From: Sclerotinia nivalis
Taxonomy: Eukaryota > Ascomycota > Leotiomycetes > Helotiales > Sclerotiniaceae
Direction: 5' to 3'
DNA: 64,000 nt
NCBI GenBank assembly: GCA_029531795.1
Contig: JAPEIS010000013.1
Location: 186,001-250,000, forward strand
The notes beneath the pieces were generated by a model that ran no database searches, was not told where the DNA came from, and worked only from the letters and a program-made list of their open reading frames with translations. Shown here one piece after another: positions 22,945-35,276 of the stretch. Positions within the stretch are counted from its first letter, which is position 1; every line of letters starts with the position of its first letter. A program made the position numbers and the translations under genes.

Positions 22945-24868
22945 TAAAAGGTGACATTCTATTCGCAACAATTGTTACTTATCTTGGCAGACCAAAAATA
23001 CATAGTCTATGCAACCTGTCCACTTTTTACGTGAGGTTTTGAAATATCGTCATCGATTAGTTCAATTACAAAGAATAGGAGGTTTCGTTAGTGAAGAAGA
23101 AATTTTGCATAAGGCTTATTAATCCTCCTTGACTCTTTGACACATGATGTTGAGGATGAGGATGAGGCTAGCATGAGGCTAGCATGAGGCTAGCATGAAT
23201 GAATGGATGGATGGATGGATCAGGGTAGATGGGGAAGGTAGGGTAGGTACTAGGTGCCTAGTAGGTACAATACCCGTAGTTACAAATTACGGTAGCCGAG
23301 ATCTATACTTAGCCACCCTATCAAAGGGCTATGTCAATAGTGCCAAGAAAATGCGCCCAAGGATTTTGGTTCTCTAGAGTCTCTAGAGTCTCTACTCAGA
23401 GTCTAAAATTATACAAACCAGTTCTAGGTGTGAAGCTTTCTTAAGATAAAACAACCGTGTCAAATATACATTGAGCAGCAGTTCGTTGATTTATTCGAAA
23501 CTTTGACAGGTGAAAAATAGATTCATATCTACTTGCTGATTCCGGCAAACCCTCACTTCAATCATGCTATTGCACGTATGTTCGATGTTCGTCGTGGAAG
23601 AGAACAGGCAGCTGCCGGCGGAGCATCTCACCATCTCAGCAAGCAGGTTGTTGGGCAACTGCCAATTCTTGGAGTTCAGGTCAAGCATAATGCCATGACA
23701 GATAAACAGGGCGAGGTTGAATAACGTTGAACCTTAATAGACCACCGGCAGATCCACATAAATGCCGAAAGCACATACAATCACACGATCGCAGCAAACC
23801 CTTCCAGCCTTCATATCGCCGTTCAACCCAGGTCCTCTTCTCGTACAATCTGCGATGCGATGCGATGGGATTCTCGAATTGCGCCAAATATGAGACCTGA
23901 TTACATGAAATCTTGCGGCACAGATATCAGACGAACAATACATACAAGGGGGATTCGGAAACAGAAGGAAGGCCAATGTGGATCTGCACAGCATATTTTA
24001 AATGCATGTTTGCTGCCACGCATATGACGGACTGGCGGAATTAAGGGCGGGTAGGGGGGAATTTCACACTAAGGTGTGAAGGTTATCAAAGAAACAGAAC
24101 ATAAGAGACAGAATAATAAGTACCAAGTGCAATTAGGCTTGCAAGCCCGGAAAAGTGGGTACATTTTGACACGGCAATCTAATAAGGTTGGAGGCAATTA
24201 CCATGTGGTATTCTTTACCGGGCTTTTGCTTGCGGGAAGGTTTACTTGCCGCCGGACTCGCAAGTAACATGTCCTTTAGGTAAGGGGAGTCTTAAAATTT
24301 CTGCAGATTGACTGAAGACAGATTGGATGGCTTGAATGAAGTTTTGTTTCATGATTTTACTGATTACTCAGGTTGATTCTTCTGTTTATTCTGGTGGTTC
24401 CAAGGATCGCGGGGATTTCGGAACACATACATACTACTTCCCGGGGCAACGGTATAGGGGAAGTTATAAAGTCAGTGCCATTATTGATCGACCAGTGATT
24501 GCTGGGTATGAGGGGCAGGACGGAAACAGAGTTTCTTAATGTTTAGATCACTCGCATGGGTAACTTACTTTCATGTACGATAGCGAGCGAAGCTATAATT
24601 GGAAGGCCACCGAGGGCTTCTTCAACTTCTCACGCATCATTTGTCTCATAAGGTGGAAAATCGTTTATCGGACGTGCAGACGTGCGCTTCAAGCCTTCAA
24701 CGTTCACAGGCTTTTACGGCTTTTATTTGGTGGTCAATGCGGCCACGCTCTCCAAGTAATGGTCTAGGCCTCTTGTTATATGGGTATCATTGATATATAC
24801 GACTCTTTATTCAAATATACATTGGGTCGCTGTCGTGGGTTGATTATTCTTCCATCTACTCAAGCATC
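22945..24868. other. Intergenic stretch with minor repeats
   Basis: A short minisatellite (GCTAGCATGAG, three copies, 23167-23199) is followed by GGAT/GAAT units (23195-23222). A small plus-strand frame at 24336-24539 looks mildly protein-like (YSGGSKDRGDFGTHTYYFP) with a hydrophobic start, but it is only 67 codons, has no recognisable family and I do not call it. The right end is the upstream region of the transcription-factor gene. Confidence 0.5.
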
Positions 24869-27800
24869 ATGTCTGATAAAGTCCACTCTTTTACACGCGC
24901 TGTCCACTCAAATTTTCTCTCAGGTTCAGCTCCAGCCCGAGCAGCAAATATGGACAATGGCGCTTCAGTTCCACGAAAGACCGGCATGACCATACCAGCT
25001 TCATCATTTGGTTGTAGTCTATGTCCCAAATCATTCAACAGGCGCGAGAATTTGAGTCGTCACATGAAAACTCGTAAGTAGCCAAAAATCACAATGACCA
25101 CGTATTCATTGGCTTGGGGTCCAAAGTATGATCGACCGCTAATAAAGTATTTTAGATGACGTTCCTCGGACTCATATTTGTCAAATTTGCGAGAAAACTT
25201 TTACCAGAAGTGACTTACTAAAAAGACACGAAGCTGGCCATGAACGTTGGGATAAGCTACCCAAGTCGGAAGGACGAAGAGGTTCCGTAAAACGGAGGAA
25301 AACCTCGGAAGATCCAGTAGAAAGTCCTAACAATCTCGAGAACTTCAACTGGGCACCTACGACTACACCGGAATCTGGTCATCTTTCTCCATTATCGAAT
25401 GACCCCGCGTTTCCATCGGCAACGGCAAGGTATGCCACTTCTTTTCAAGAACCTACCCCGGTGAACATGCCTTTTCTCGAGAACCGAGAACAGCAGAGTT
25501 TGGGGAACAATCAAACGAATTGGATATCTCCTGAAGCAGCGCCTAGATCATTTGTGGAAAGTCAACAATTAAACATCAGTATTAGTGCAACGCATCCAGT
25601 GCCATCATTTAATTTCTTACACCATGAAACCAATTCGTTCCCGCAGCAATACCGAGAATCATTCCAAGATGCAGCATTAGACAACCAAATTCCTACAAAC
25701 TCTCTTGGTATAATGGAATATTCATATCAAGTACCTTTCAATCATGCTTCTTATTTGCAGCCGGAGAACAACCAGATTGGAAATACCGGGTTTTCTGACG
25801 ACTTTTACGCCGCTATGCTTGAGACTGGGATTGAATTGGGAATTTTTGCAAATAGCTTTAACCAAAATTTTCCAGTTGCGAATCAAATGCAACAAAGTTT
25901 TAGTAATATCAAATTGGAAAGCCCAGGGCTAAGTTCGACAATAACGGCTAGCGAGCCTAGATTGGAGTATCATCAATCTAATAATGATACATCAGAATCC
26001 CTGTTACCACGATCTGCAAATATCGCAAGGGTCTCTTCACCTCCGAATTTACCATGGGAAGAGCATAACTGGCCTCTTTTATGGAATCCTATATCGGCGA
26101 CACTTCCAATGCTGGAAGCTGGTCCAATTGATATACCATCTGATCATCCCTTATTTCAAAGTCACAATCCAAGGTATGATATCTCCGAATCGACTTATTA
26201 CAAAATGAGAGATCTTTTAACGTCTCCCATTCACGAAGCTCATAACGGAAAATCACTTTTCACAATGCCATCATTACATGTGGTCAATATCTTTATTGGC
26301 CTTTACTTTGAGCATTTCTCCCACCAAGCACCCGTGCTTCATCATCCTACCGTGGATACCAATCGATTACCTTCATCATTATTATCTGCTATGATGATTA
26401 TTGGATCAACTTATAGTCACGTCAAAAATGGGAGACGTTTAGCAATTGTTCTAATCGACATTATTGGTTGGAACTTACTCGCCGCTATTCAAAGTGACAA
26501 TAGTTTGATTCGAAATCCGATGACGATATTTACGCAAGCCTTACTTATTCACACGGGATTATGGTGTGGGAACAAGCGCGCATTCAATGTAGCTGAAGCA
26601 TATAGAGGAAATGCTATCTCTCATATGCGTCAGTTATACGAGGGTGAGAAGTGGAATACATCAACCCAAAGTTCATCCATGGATGAGGCATCGGGAGATC
26701 CTCAAGTTCAATGGAAACGCTGGGTTAATGAAGAGTCTCTGAATAGGCTTTACTGGTTCATCTATACAATTGATCGTCAATTTCCTGCGCTCTGGAATAA
26801 ACCATCAACAATCACAATCGGTGAAATGGTTGATGTCGGTTGTCCCTGCGATGAAAACTTTTGGTGTGCCCCTTCTGCTGAAGACTGGAAATTCGCTCTT
26901 GGGTCTGCGACAATACCAAAACCTCCATCGTTTGCAGCCGCTATAGGACCTTTTCTCTTTTCACCCACCACAACTTCTCCTACATTCTCCTTGGGGCATT
27001 TCTCGTCGCAAGAACAACAGCTGTCACAATCCCAACACCTTTCGTTACCGAATCTCAACCCTTATACCGCATTTCTTGTCCTTCTAGAAATCCAACATCA
27101 AATCTTTGACTTCTCTCAAGAATATTTGTTGGCTAGCAAGTTCCTCAATCGTCAGGATGTTCCCGAAACCCACGAAAAATCACATTATACACCCAACACG
27201 TCTCCATATCAGGCCCTCAAATCCGGCTTTTCCGCGAGAAGACAGAAATTAGCCTGTACGTTAGTGTATTAATCATCCGATTTCCTAAAATCCATAACGA
27301 AACTAATAATAACCTAGACTTGCTTAACCTCTTTTCTAAAACTTATTTACGACCGAATTTGAGTACACCCCATTCGACATCTCATATTTTCAATCATATA
27401 TCTATTGTTCAGCATCATCTCTCTATGCTTTTTCTTCATATCCCTTTTACAGATCTATTAAATTCGATTGGAAAATTGGGGCAGACAGGTATCGCACCCG
27501 CTTTGGAAAATCTTAAATCATGGGCAGGAGACGATCCCGAATTAGCGATTGGTGTAGCTGTTAGAGCTGCGGAAGCCATTATGGAAATTAATAGAAGCTT
27601 TGGTGTTGAGACACGCCGGGAGGAAACAATTGAGAGACCGAAAGCAATGAAAGGCGGAATGATGGATACAGGTGTTTATGGAACTTCCTTGTTAATGATG
27701 ACACATGTTATCCTATGGGCTTTCGCACAGGTGTCAGATAGGAAAATGAAGGAGAATTTGATGAAGAAATTGAGGGGGAAGGGAGGAGATGGTACATTTC

Positions 27801-28027
27801 TGAATCTTTTGGAGTGTGAATTCCGGGATTCGAATGGAGATGGTGAGGGGTTGAGATTGGATTTGGATATGAATATTGAAGGAGGAAATCTGAAAATGGA
27901 TCAACAGAAAATAAATGGGGTTTCGAAAGTGCTGCTTAGGAGTGCGGCGGATATGTTGACGAGGTTTGGGACCTGGGGGGTCGCGCTGGATATGGCGTTG
28001 TTGTTGCATTTGAGGGGGGAGAAGTAG
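24869..28027 (+). CDS. C2H2 zinc-finger transcription factor with fungal-specific regulatory domain
   Basis: Three exons (24869-25073, 25156-27255, 27318-28027) join in phase into 1,004 residues. Two adjacent C2H2 fingers lie at residues 49-69 (CSLCPKSFNRRENLSRHMKTH) and 77-97 (CQICEKTFTRSDLLKRHEAGH). Intron 1 splits the last His codon of the first finger. A basic Arg/Lys stretch follows, then a long Ser/Asn/Pro-rich region, and from about residue 440 the helical fungal_trans-type regulatory domain (VVNIFIGLYFEHFSHQAPVL; later RLYWFIYTIDRQFPALWNKP), which continues into exon 3. Finger pair plus this domain resembles the yeast Adr1/Rsf2 class and its filamentous relatives. It should act in the nucleus as a DNA-binding regulator; the target pathway cannot be read from sequence. 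Introns carry GTAAGT and GTACGT donors and TTTTAG and CCTAG acceptors. Confidence 0.9.
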
Positions 28028-29668
28028 CATGAGGTGTGTATGTAGATGGTGACTGAGGATGAGGATGATGATGATGATGGTGAAGGATGATGATGGTGAA
28101 GGATGATGATGGTGAAGAATGATGATGGTGAAGGATTCGGAGGGGGGGGACTAAAGTTGGAGGAACGGAGGAACATTTACATATTTATTTCATTTCAAAA
28201 TCTAACGACACTAGAATTATACACATATAAATTTCACATTATACATTTCATCCATCCATCTATGTATCTGCTCTACTACTTTGTATCTCAGTTATCAAAC
28301 GTCATACTGTGATTGTGATTCTAGATTAGAGGTTATCTTATCTCTAGATACAAATGTATTAATACTCGCATCTAATATTTGAATCTATATTTCGTAATTA
28401 ACTAGATAGATATCGAATCTTTGTAAGACTATTTTATACTCGAGTAAATCTATTTAGATGGATAAATAACAATTTGAAAGATTTCAAAATTGAGAATTTA
28501 ATTTGAGATGTGTATTCATGATATGATAGGAGTATTTGTTGATGATTATCCATTATCTAATTTTCTTTTACGATGAATAGATGAAAAAATGAATGAGTGA
28601 AAAGACGTGCTTCTACATTTCTTTACCGAGGGAGAAGGAGAAGGGGGAAGGGATGAGTGATGAGAGGAAAGGGTTAGCGGATAGGTTTCCTAGATTGATC
28701 GCATACATATGTACATACATGAGATTACATACATACATACATACATCTTTACCTGCGGAATTCCGCAGTGTGTCGTATCGTGCCGTGTCGTAGCCGCAAC
28801 TAGTACACCCCATCTAAAAAAGACCCTTGGACTTTTATATTTTCAATATCATGTCTAAGCTAGATTTAGATTTGGATTTAGATTTATACTATGGCTTTTT
28901 TCATATTGCTTTGTATTGTATGGTATTTTATCATATGGTATAGAGCATGCACTTCCTGTTTCTTGTATTTTACTTAATTAGTTGCCCGCCTTGCTGTTTT
29001 GTTTTGTTTTTGGTTTGTTTTGTTTTGGAGTCTATGTGGAAATGGAAAGGGGAATGGGAATGAATAGTAGATAGTAGATGTATATCCGTTCCTAATACTT
29101 ATTATACACGCGCTATATCACGGCAAGGCGGACAAGTAAAAATTCTAAAATGTGAGGGTTTAATTATTGTATGAGAATGTATGAGAATGAAGTGAAGGGC
29201 ATGCTGACTGAGTGAGTGAGTCAGTCTGGTCCCGGAGGAGGAAAGAGGAAGGGAGGAAAGGAGGAAGACGGGAACAGGGGGGTGGTTTAGAGGGGAGGAA
29301 TTGATTAGGGGAGTGGTGTGTGTGGGGATGAGGATGTAGGGGTGGGGCTTAATAAGTTAGGGGATAGATCAGCGAGTCAGCGACATGCCGGTTTGAGGTT
29401 GCATTCGATGTTTTGGTTACGAATCTTGACTCATAGCATGCACCAACATGCTGGCTATGGGAGGATTCGAATTTCAAAATGATCAATGAGATTAAGTGGT
29501 GCAAAAACGATGTGGACTGATTTCCTCGTAATCTATTATGATCTATTGAATGCTAGTGTACCCAAACTCCTATCCTATGCATCCTATGCAGTTCCTGTAG
29601 TATTGGTATCATTCAAATCGCTCATTTCTAATCACGCCCCCAAATAGTACCAATATGTATAAAGAAAA
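28028..29668. other. Intergenic with simple repeats
   Basis: Downstream of the transcription-factor gene is a GATGATGATGGTGAAG minisatellite (about 28050-28135). A CATA run (28731-28746) and short GATTTA and TGTTTT units follow. No gene is supported. The right part is likely the 3' UTR of the AN1 zinc-finger gene. Confidence 0.6.
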
Positions 29669-30604
29669 TCATGCTACAATAAGATCAGGCACAGCTGGTC
29701 CGACTCCTCTTAATAATACTATACGATTGCCACTAACCAAAGCATCTCCGACCTTTTCATTAAACTCTAATAACCTTCCAGCTTCCACATGAAAGATTCT
29801 AAGCTTTGCTTTCTCATCGGTTCCTTGATTGTTGACGTTTTCGACTTGAAGTCCCTTTGCCGCTGCATCCAAAACTCGACCCATTACCCAATCTTTCGAG
29901 TAAAAGAAAGCACCACTAGGAAATTTCGAAGTCGTCGTCGCAGCTTCTGCATCCACGTATATATATACTCTCTTTTCCGGAGCTATCTTCGCATCCCCTT
30001 TTGCCGTCTTTTTAAGTTGGTTTACTGCTACCAATCTTGCAGCTGCGGATGAAGGTTTGGGTTCAGGTAGGACTCGAGTTGATGCAACCTTCGCTTTTTG
30101 TGCCGCTCCCCAAGCTTTCAATTTTCCAAAGGCTAATTTTGCTGTTGCTTGTTGTTCATTGAACCTGCCGACTCTTGCACCAATCGGTATGAGGTTTTTA
30201 CAATCGTGATCTTCTCTCAATCGATGTTTCAGACAGTAGTCGCGATTACATGTAGAGCAATGTACACCTGTTGATAAACTCGTTCCAATTGTCGTTTTAC
30301 ATGTCGGTGATGCGCATGGTTTTTCGACATCTGCCATCATTTTTCCTTCACCCAGCGAATGCTTAGATTGATTGGCAAGCCTGCGTTTGGCTGCCCATTC
30401 TCCAGGTCGTGAACAATGGTGACCGGATTCTGTTCGGTGATCGAGACAAAATGTACCCCGACATGATTCACAACGAAATGGGAGGAAATCAAGTTGATTG
30501 CAATATTCGTATTGGCAGTGAACTCCTATTAATGTTGGATCTTTTTCGTCCATGGTACTGAAAGATGCGTCTTCCGGAGCTTCTGAATTTGATGAGGAAG
30601 CCAT
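29669..30604 (-). CDS. AN1-type zinc-finger protein (Cuz1/ZFAND1-like)
   Basis: A single-exon frame of 311 residues. Two AN1-type zinc fingers occupy about residues 24-70 (CQYEYCNQLDFLPFRC, CRGTFCLDHRTESGHHC) and 96-136 (CASPTCKTTI, CNRDYCLKHRLREDHDC), each with the C-x4-C...C-x2-C...C-H-x5-H-x-C order. A basic Ala-rich linker follows. The C-terminal segment (from about 210, RVYIYVDAEAATTTSKFPSG to the end) matches the ubiquitin-like domain seen after paired AN1 fingers in yeast Cuz1 and animal ZFAND1. Those proteins link Cdc48/p97 to the proteasome during arsenite and other proteotoxic stress, and a similar cytosolic role is inferred here. Length and domain order are those of an intact family member. 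It is divergent with the Helo-like gene, sharing a 650-bp upstream region. Confidence 0.9.
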   Translation of the reverse strand: MASSSNSEAPEDASFSTMDEKDPTLIGVHCQYEYCNQLDFLPFRCESCRGTFCLDHRTESGHHCSRPGEWAAKRRLANQSKHSLGEGKMMADVEKPCASPTCKTTIGTSLSTGVHCSTCNRDYCLKHRLREDHDCKNLIPIGARVGRFNEQQATAKLAFGKLKAWGAAQKAKVASTRVLPEPKPSSAAARLVAVNQLKKTAKGDAKIAPEKRVYIYVDAEAATTTSKFPSGAFFYSKDWVMGRVLDAAAKGLQVENVNNQGTDEKAKLRIFHVEAGRLLEFNEKVGDALVSGNRIVLLRGVGPAVPDLIVA

Positions 30605-31251
30605 GATGAAGGATATGAATATTTAAAGGTTCTCGAGTAGGCTTCCAATGTGTCGTACGTATTATCTGCTGAGTAAAGATGTGTAGTTGTAGATGTTTAA
30701 TGACGAAGGACGAGGCTGATTATGAATAATATCTAGAGGGTTCTGGAATAGAGCCTTGGCAAAAGGAGACTAAAGGCTTAGCGTCGGCTTTTGAACGTTC
30801 CGTGTATCACTTAGGGAAAGTTACTAAGTGGTGTAGTTAAGAGTAGAAAAGTCTTAATGAATATCGCTCTTGAGGTCCGCTTGAGAGGAGGATGTTTAGT
30901 GGTCTAAATATTCATATATAAACTTTTCAAGTGATAAATCGTTTTTATATCAAAGGCCGGCTTTTGATCTAGAAATTGGCCGTTTTATTGAGCATTCTTC
31001 AAAGGCAGATGAAATATAACTCTAGACCAGTGTAATCCAAAAATGGATCTAGTGAGGATGACCTGCAGGATCTCAGCCTCGTTATATATTGAGGATTTGG
31101 TTGATAGATTTCAAACCCCTCCATTTTAACTCATTAGTCAATAGGATCACAAGTGAGCTTCGAAGAGAAGGACAGTATTATCGAGCTGTTTGTTCCATGT
31201 GATTAGGAAGTTTCCCCGGCTGATATATGTAGCCTTGACTGGCTTAATATC
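30605..31251. promoter_or_regulatory. Shared upstream region between two divergent genes
   Basis: These 647 bp separate the start codons of the AN1 gene (minus) and the Helo-like gene (plus). The stretch holds no coding sequence and an AT-rich TATATAAAC box-like segment near 30917. A regulatory role is inferred from position only. Confidence 0.45.
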
Positions 31252-34200
31252 ATGGCTCTTGAAGTGATTGGTGGGATAGCAAGTATTGCTCAACTAGCTG
31301 GAACCGTCTACACGATATCAAAAACCCTTTACGAAGTGGGAGAAGCTCTATCAAATGCACCTTCCGATATCAAGGATTTAGCAAGAGACCTCGAGACATT
31401 TTCAGATGAACTTCATTTATTGTCCACACTACTTCATGGCAAAGATGGACGTTATGCCGATCAAGTGTATAGGCTTACAGCCAAAATTATTGGGGATTGT
31501 GCCACGATATGTACAAAAATTGATCGGATCATTCGAAAATTGAGAAGTGGTAATATGTGGGCTAAAGTGAAATGGTTGTATAAAGAGAAGGAGATCGTGA
31601 AATTATTGGCAAGACTTCGCGACTTGAAGCTCAGTCTGATGGGTACATTGAGCGTACTAAGTGCTTTGAGGGCTGATCATATGATGGATTCTTTGGGTAT
31701 ACAGAACTCCAGCTTGATTGGAGGACAGAACGGACATGATCTATCGGTAGAGACGCGGAAGCAAGTTGAAGACACGAGACTGAAACTCGCTGGAATGACG
31801 ATGAAGGATGCTACTCAAAATTGCCCTGCGTCAACAACTGTCTTTCCATCAAGCGTATCTTTACTTTCGGGGAGTTCAAGCATGGCTTTAAGTTCATCGG
31901 CTACTTCAGGAACATATATTGGTTCCGCGGCATCAAGAACGCCCAGTACAACCAGCTTTGCAGCATCCGCATTCATTTCAATGGCCACCACACCAAATAG
32001 CATGCCGCCAATCCTAAACTCAAAAGCACTCGAGTCTGTGGATTCCTTCCATAGCGCCATGTCGTCTCAAAACGAGGACGGGGAATCTCTGAAGATTTGG
32101 CGAAATGAAATGGCTCTCTCGGCTGTGAAGTATTTCAACATAGAAAAGAAAGATGCTGAAGAATGGGCGATGCGCTTGCCAGTTCCCAGCAAAATTCCGG
32201 CAACCACAGCAACCGCCGAGCCTTTAAACTTGGGAGAAAATTCGCCCCGTCCACAAGTTGAAGACAAGCCTCAAGAACCATGTAGAGACAAAGTTGACGC
32301 GGACTTGGAAGAACTCGCATCGATTGTGAACTTTCCAGCCAGTATGGGGTTCGCTGGCTTGAATATGCCGGGTATGGGTCTATCTCATGCTCCTAATGCC
32401 AGAAAGTATGGACAACTTCGAACTGCGAATAATATGCATGAGCTAGGGAATGATGATGAAGATAGTCCATCTTCACAGCGTCCAGTTGACATGGGAGCTC
32501 AGCCTCAACCTTCATGGCTACATTTTGGTGCACCACCCTCTAATTTTCCAGGGAAGTTACAGGATCCAAGCGATTCGCATGAAGTGAACGCCTCTCCAAG
32601 CCGAATCAAACCTCGAGACATACAAAAAGAATTATTTGGTATGCCTAAAAGCGTACCTATGGACTTTCAAGGTAAAGACGAAGATGATTCTTTTGATAAA
32701 CACTCTCCTACCAGCCTTGGATACAGTCCTATAGATGGCGATAGTCCGGCGAGTGAAGCTCTTCAGGCTAATGCCGCGCTGACATCTTCAGTCGAAGAGA
32801 GGGAACGTCCTAATGTCTCCCAATTTAGGGACGAGTCGACCGTCGATGATTCGCCTCTTATGGACAAGCAGGAAGGACAAGAGATGAAACCTGTGACTTC
32901 ATCTAAATCTACCCCAACAACGACCATTAAGAAGGCAAGCCATAACCCCTTTGCTTCTGACCAGGATGACCTCTATGGTGTGGCTCCTGAAATAGAGTCA
33001 AACCCTTCAAAAGCGACAGAACATGGTCGAAAAGCGCAACAGCAACAGCCACAGATTCCTCCGAGACTTTTGCCTAGCCAATATCCACCTCCTGTGCACA
33101 GCAATGATGAGGTCATCTTTTCTCAAAGTTTGCATCGTAATGAATCTATGGCGTCATATTTATCCCCATATCATACAGATACTGCTGCCACGGAACAAGT
33201 TGAAGTGCAAGGTCAAGTTTATTCACAAGTTCAACCTGGCTCTGGCCAAAATAGTCGTGATGCTTCAAATACACAAGGCAGAAATATCAATACCCAAATT
33301 GGTAACCGAAATGCCTTGACAAGTAGGTTAATATGAACATCAACATGCACTCGGTCCTAGCTAATATCACCAGGTCCCTCTCAACTGCCTTCTCTGCTAG
33401 ATTACCAGGCTCAGCTCACGCTCCTCGATGATCAGAATAAAAGGAGGTTGGAAATGGCACGACAGGAGCAGCAAGCTGGCCGTCAGCAATCACTGGGAAG
33501 TTACCCATCCAACTTAGCAAACACGGCTCCGCAGATGAACATCCGTTCGGATGAGCACGCACAGCAGTATTATCAGAAGCAACTTATGCTTCTTGAAGAG
33601 CAGAACAAGGAAAGATTGATGATGGCACAACAAGATCAAGGTGATTATCAGATGCAACTTATGCTTCTTGAAGGGCAGAACAAGGAAAGATTGATGATGG
33701 CACAACAAGATCAAGGTGATTATCAGATGCAACTTATGCTTCTTGAAGGGCAGAACAGGAAAAGGTTGATGATGGCACGGCTGGAGCAAAATCAAGGTGA
33801 TGATCAAAAGCAACTTATGCTTCTTGAAAAGCAGAACAAGAAAAGATTGATGATGGCACAGCAGGAGCAGCATAATCAAAATCTGATGCTACCACCTTTA
33901 ACTGGTCATCCGCAATGGCAATGCCAGCCGCCGAAATCCATGACCCCTCACCAGGTACCAGCAACAATAACCTCAGGTGGTAATATATTCGATGGTATCA
34001 AAAACTTTAGTGTTGATACAAATAGTATTCCTCTTACACCTCAAACTTATCAGAACTCGACTGCAATGCCATCAAGGTCTTCATCTCTTCAAATGGCCCA
34101 GCAAGGTCAAGCATCACAGCTATCTTCTCAACCGTATCAACAACTTCAAATGCAACGACAACAACAGATGAGCCAGCAATCTTCTCATCAATTTCATGAA

Positions 34201-35276
34201 ATTCAACAAAGTCAACGAGTCCAAATACAACGTCAAGCATCACAACAAAGCCATACAAGCGTCAGCCAGCCTTATAATCAGCCTCCTAATCTCATGAGAA
34301 AATCTGACAAACTCATGTCTTTAGCCGCGGGTCACACTGAGGTAATTTCGGGACCAGCTCCAGAGGAGCCGAAGAAGAATCCATCGACTCAACCAATAGG
34401 TCGATTTTTAGAGCGTGAAATGGCATTCTTCCATCACCAAAATGAAGCTTCCAACCAAAGCCTAGGCGGACTTTGGTTTAGAGCCCTCAAAAACGTTGAG
34501 TCGTTTAATCATATCATATGCGGTAACTTGCAAAGACTTTTAGCTCGGGAAGATTTATTTATTACTTCAGCAGCAGGCTCGGGCCCACTTGTTATTAATC
34601 CAAATTGGTCTGCAAATCCTCGCAAAGAAAGAATCGCTCCACACCGTCAGATGTTTCCTCGTGCCGCTAGTTCCATCCAGCGAATACTGGATATTCTAGG
34701 TGTGATGGAAGAGACAATCGGCCTCAAAATTGGGGCCATCGCATGGGCGTCCCTTCTCAGTGTCGTCGAGGTATGTTAATTCGTATTTTGAAACGAAAAT
34801 ATTCAGCTAGTAACATTCTCAAGGATCTACTCTTACTTAATCCAAAATTATCAATCGATTCCCAAATCGAAATCATCACCGAACTTGCAGAGATTGCTAG
34901 CATCATTGCTCGATATACCGTCATGGAAAATATATATGCTCAGTGGAAGGGGATGAGTCTCGAAAAAGATTACGAACAATCTCTAATCGATTTATCTACT
35001 CATGTTTTGATGTATATTGGGACCCTCTTTTCACTGCCTAGAGACGTCGGGGTTAATCTGGATATGAAACCCTATTTTCATAAAATTGTTGAAGCAGATG
35101 CAACATGTCGCGGACTTACGGTTATCGTCAGTTCTGAAGTTGGCGCGGTTGATCAGAAATGCTCAATTGAGGATATTTCCGATGATTCAGATGATTCAGA
35201 TGATACTGTATTAACGGGTGACGAGAAAATTAGAATGCAAGATATGCACTTGCCGGGGAAGCGTATGAGGATATAG
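31252..35276 (+). CDS. Large protein with Helo-like N-terminal domain and QLMLLE-type repeats
   Basis: Three exons (31252-33322, 33374-34770, 34824-35276) splice in phase to 1,306 residues. The start (MALEVIGGIASIAQLAGTVY) and the next roughly 180 helical residues match the fungal Helo-like N-terminal domain (Pfam PF17111 type), found at the front of NLR/STAND and other fungal signalling proteins. No NB-ARC, NACHT or repeat sensor follows, so this is not a classical STAND protein. A Ser/Pro-rich disordered middle comes next. Exon 2 opens on five copies of a 22-26-residue unit (YQMQLMLLEGQNKERLMMAQ type, residues about 701-858), followed by a Gln-rich segment. The C-terminal part is helical and ends with an acidic DDSDDSDD stretch. 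The last intron uses a GTATGT donor and AAG acceptor, chosen because it alone keeps the frame. A cell-death or self-recognition role is possible but unproven. Confidence 0.82.
33577..33882 (+). repeat. In-frame 78-bp coding repeat within the Helo-like gene
   Basis: Four consecutive units (plus a more divergent one at about 33404-33470) encode QLMLLE-x-QN-K/R-x-RLMMA. Units two and three are almost identical at DNA level, so the array has been expanding or homogenising recently. All changes keep the frame (unit length 75-84 bp). Confidence 0.85.

Noticed and set aside
24061..24270. Possible further inverted-repeat element (GCTTGCAAGCCCGG and CCGGGCTTTTGCTTGC)
   Set aside because: Arms match only over short blocks with inconsistent spacing; no convincing termini.
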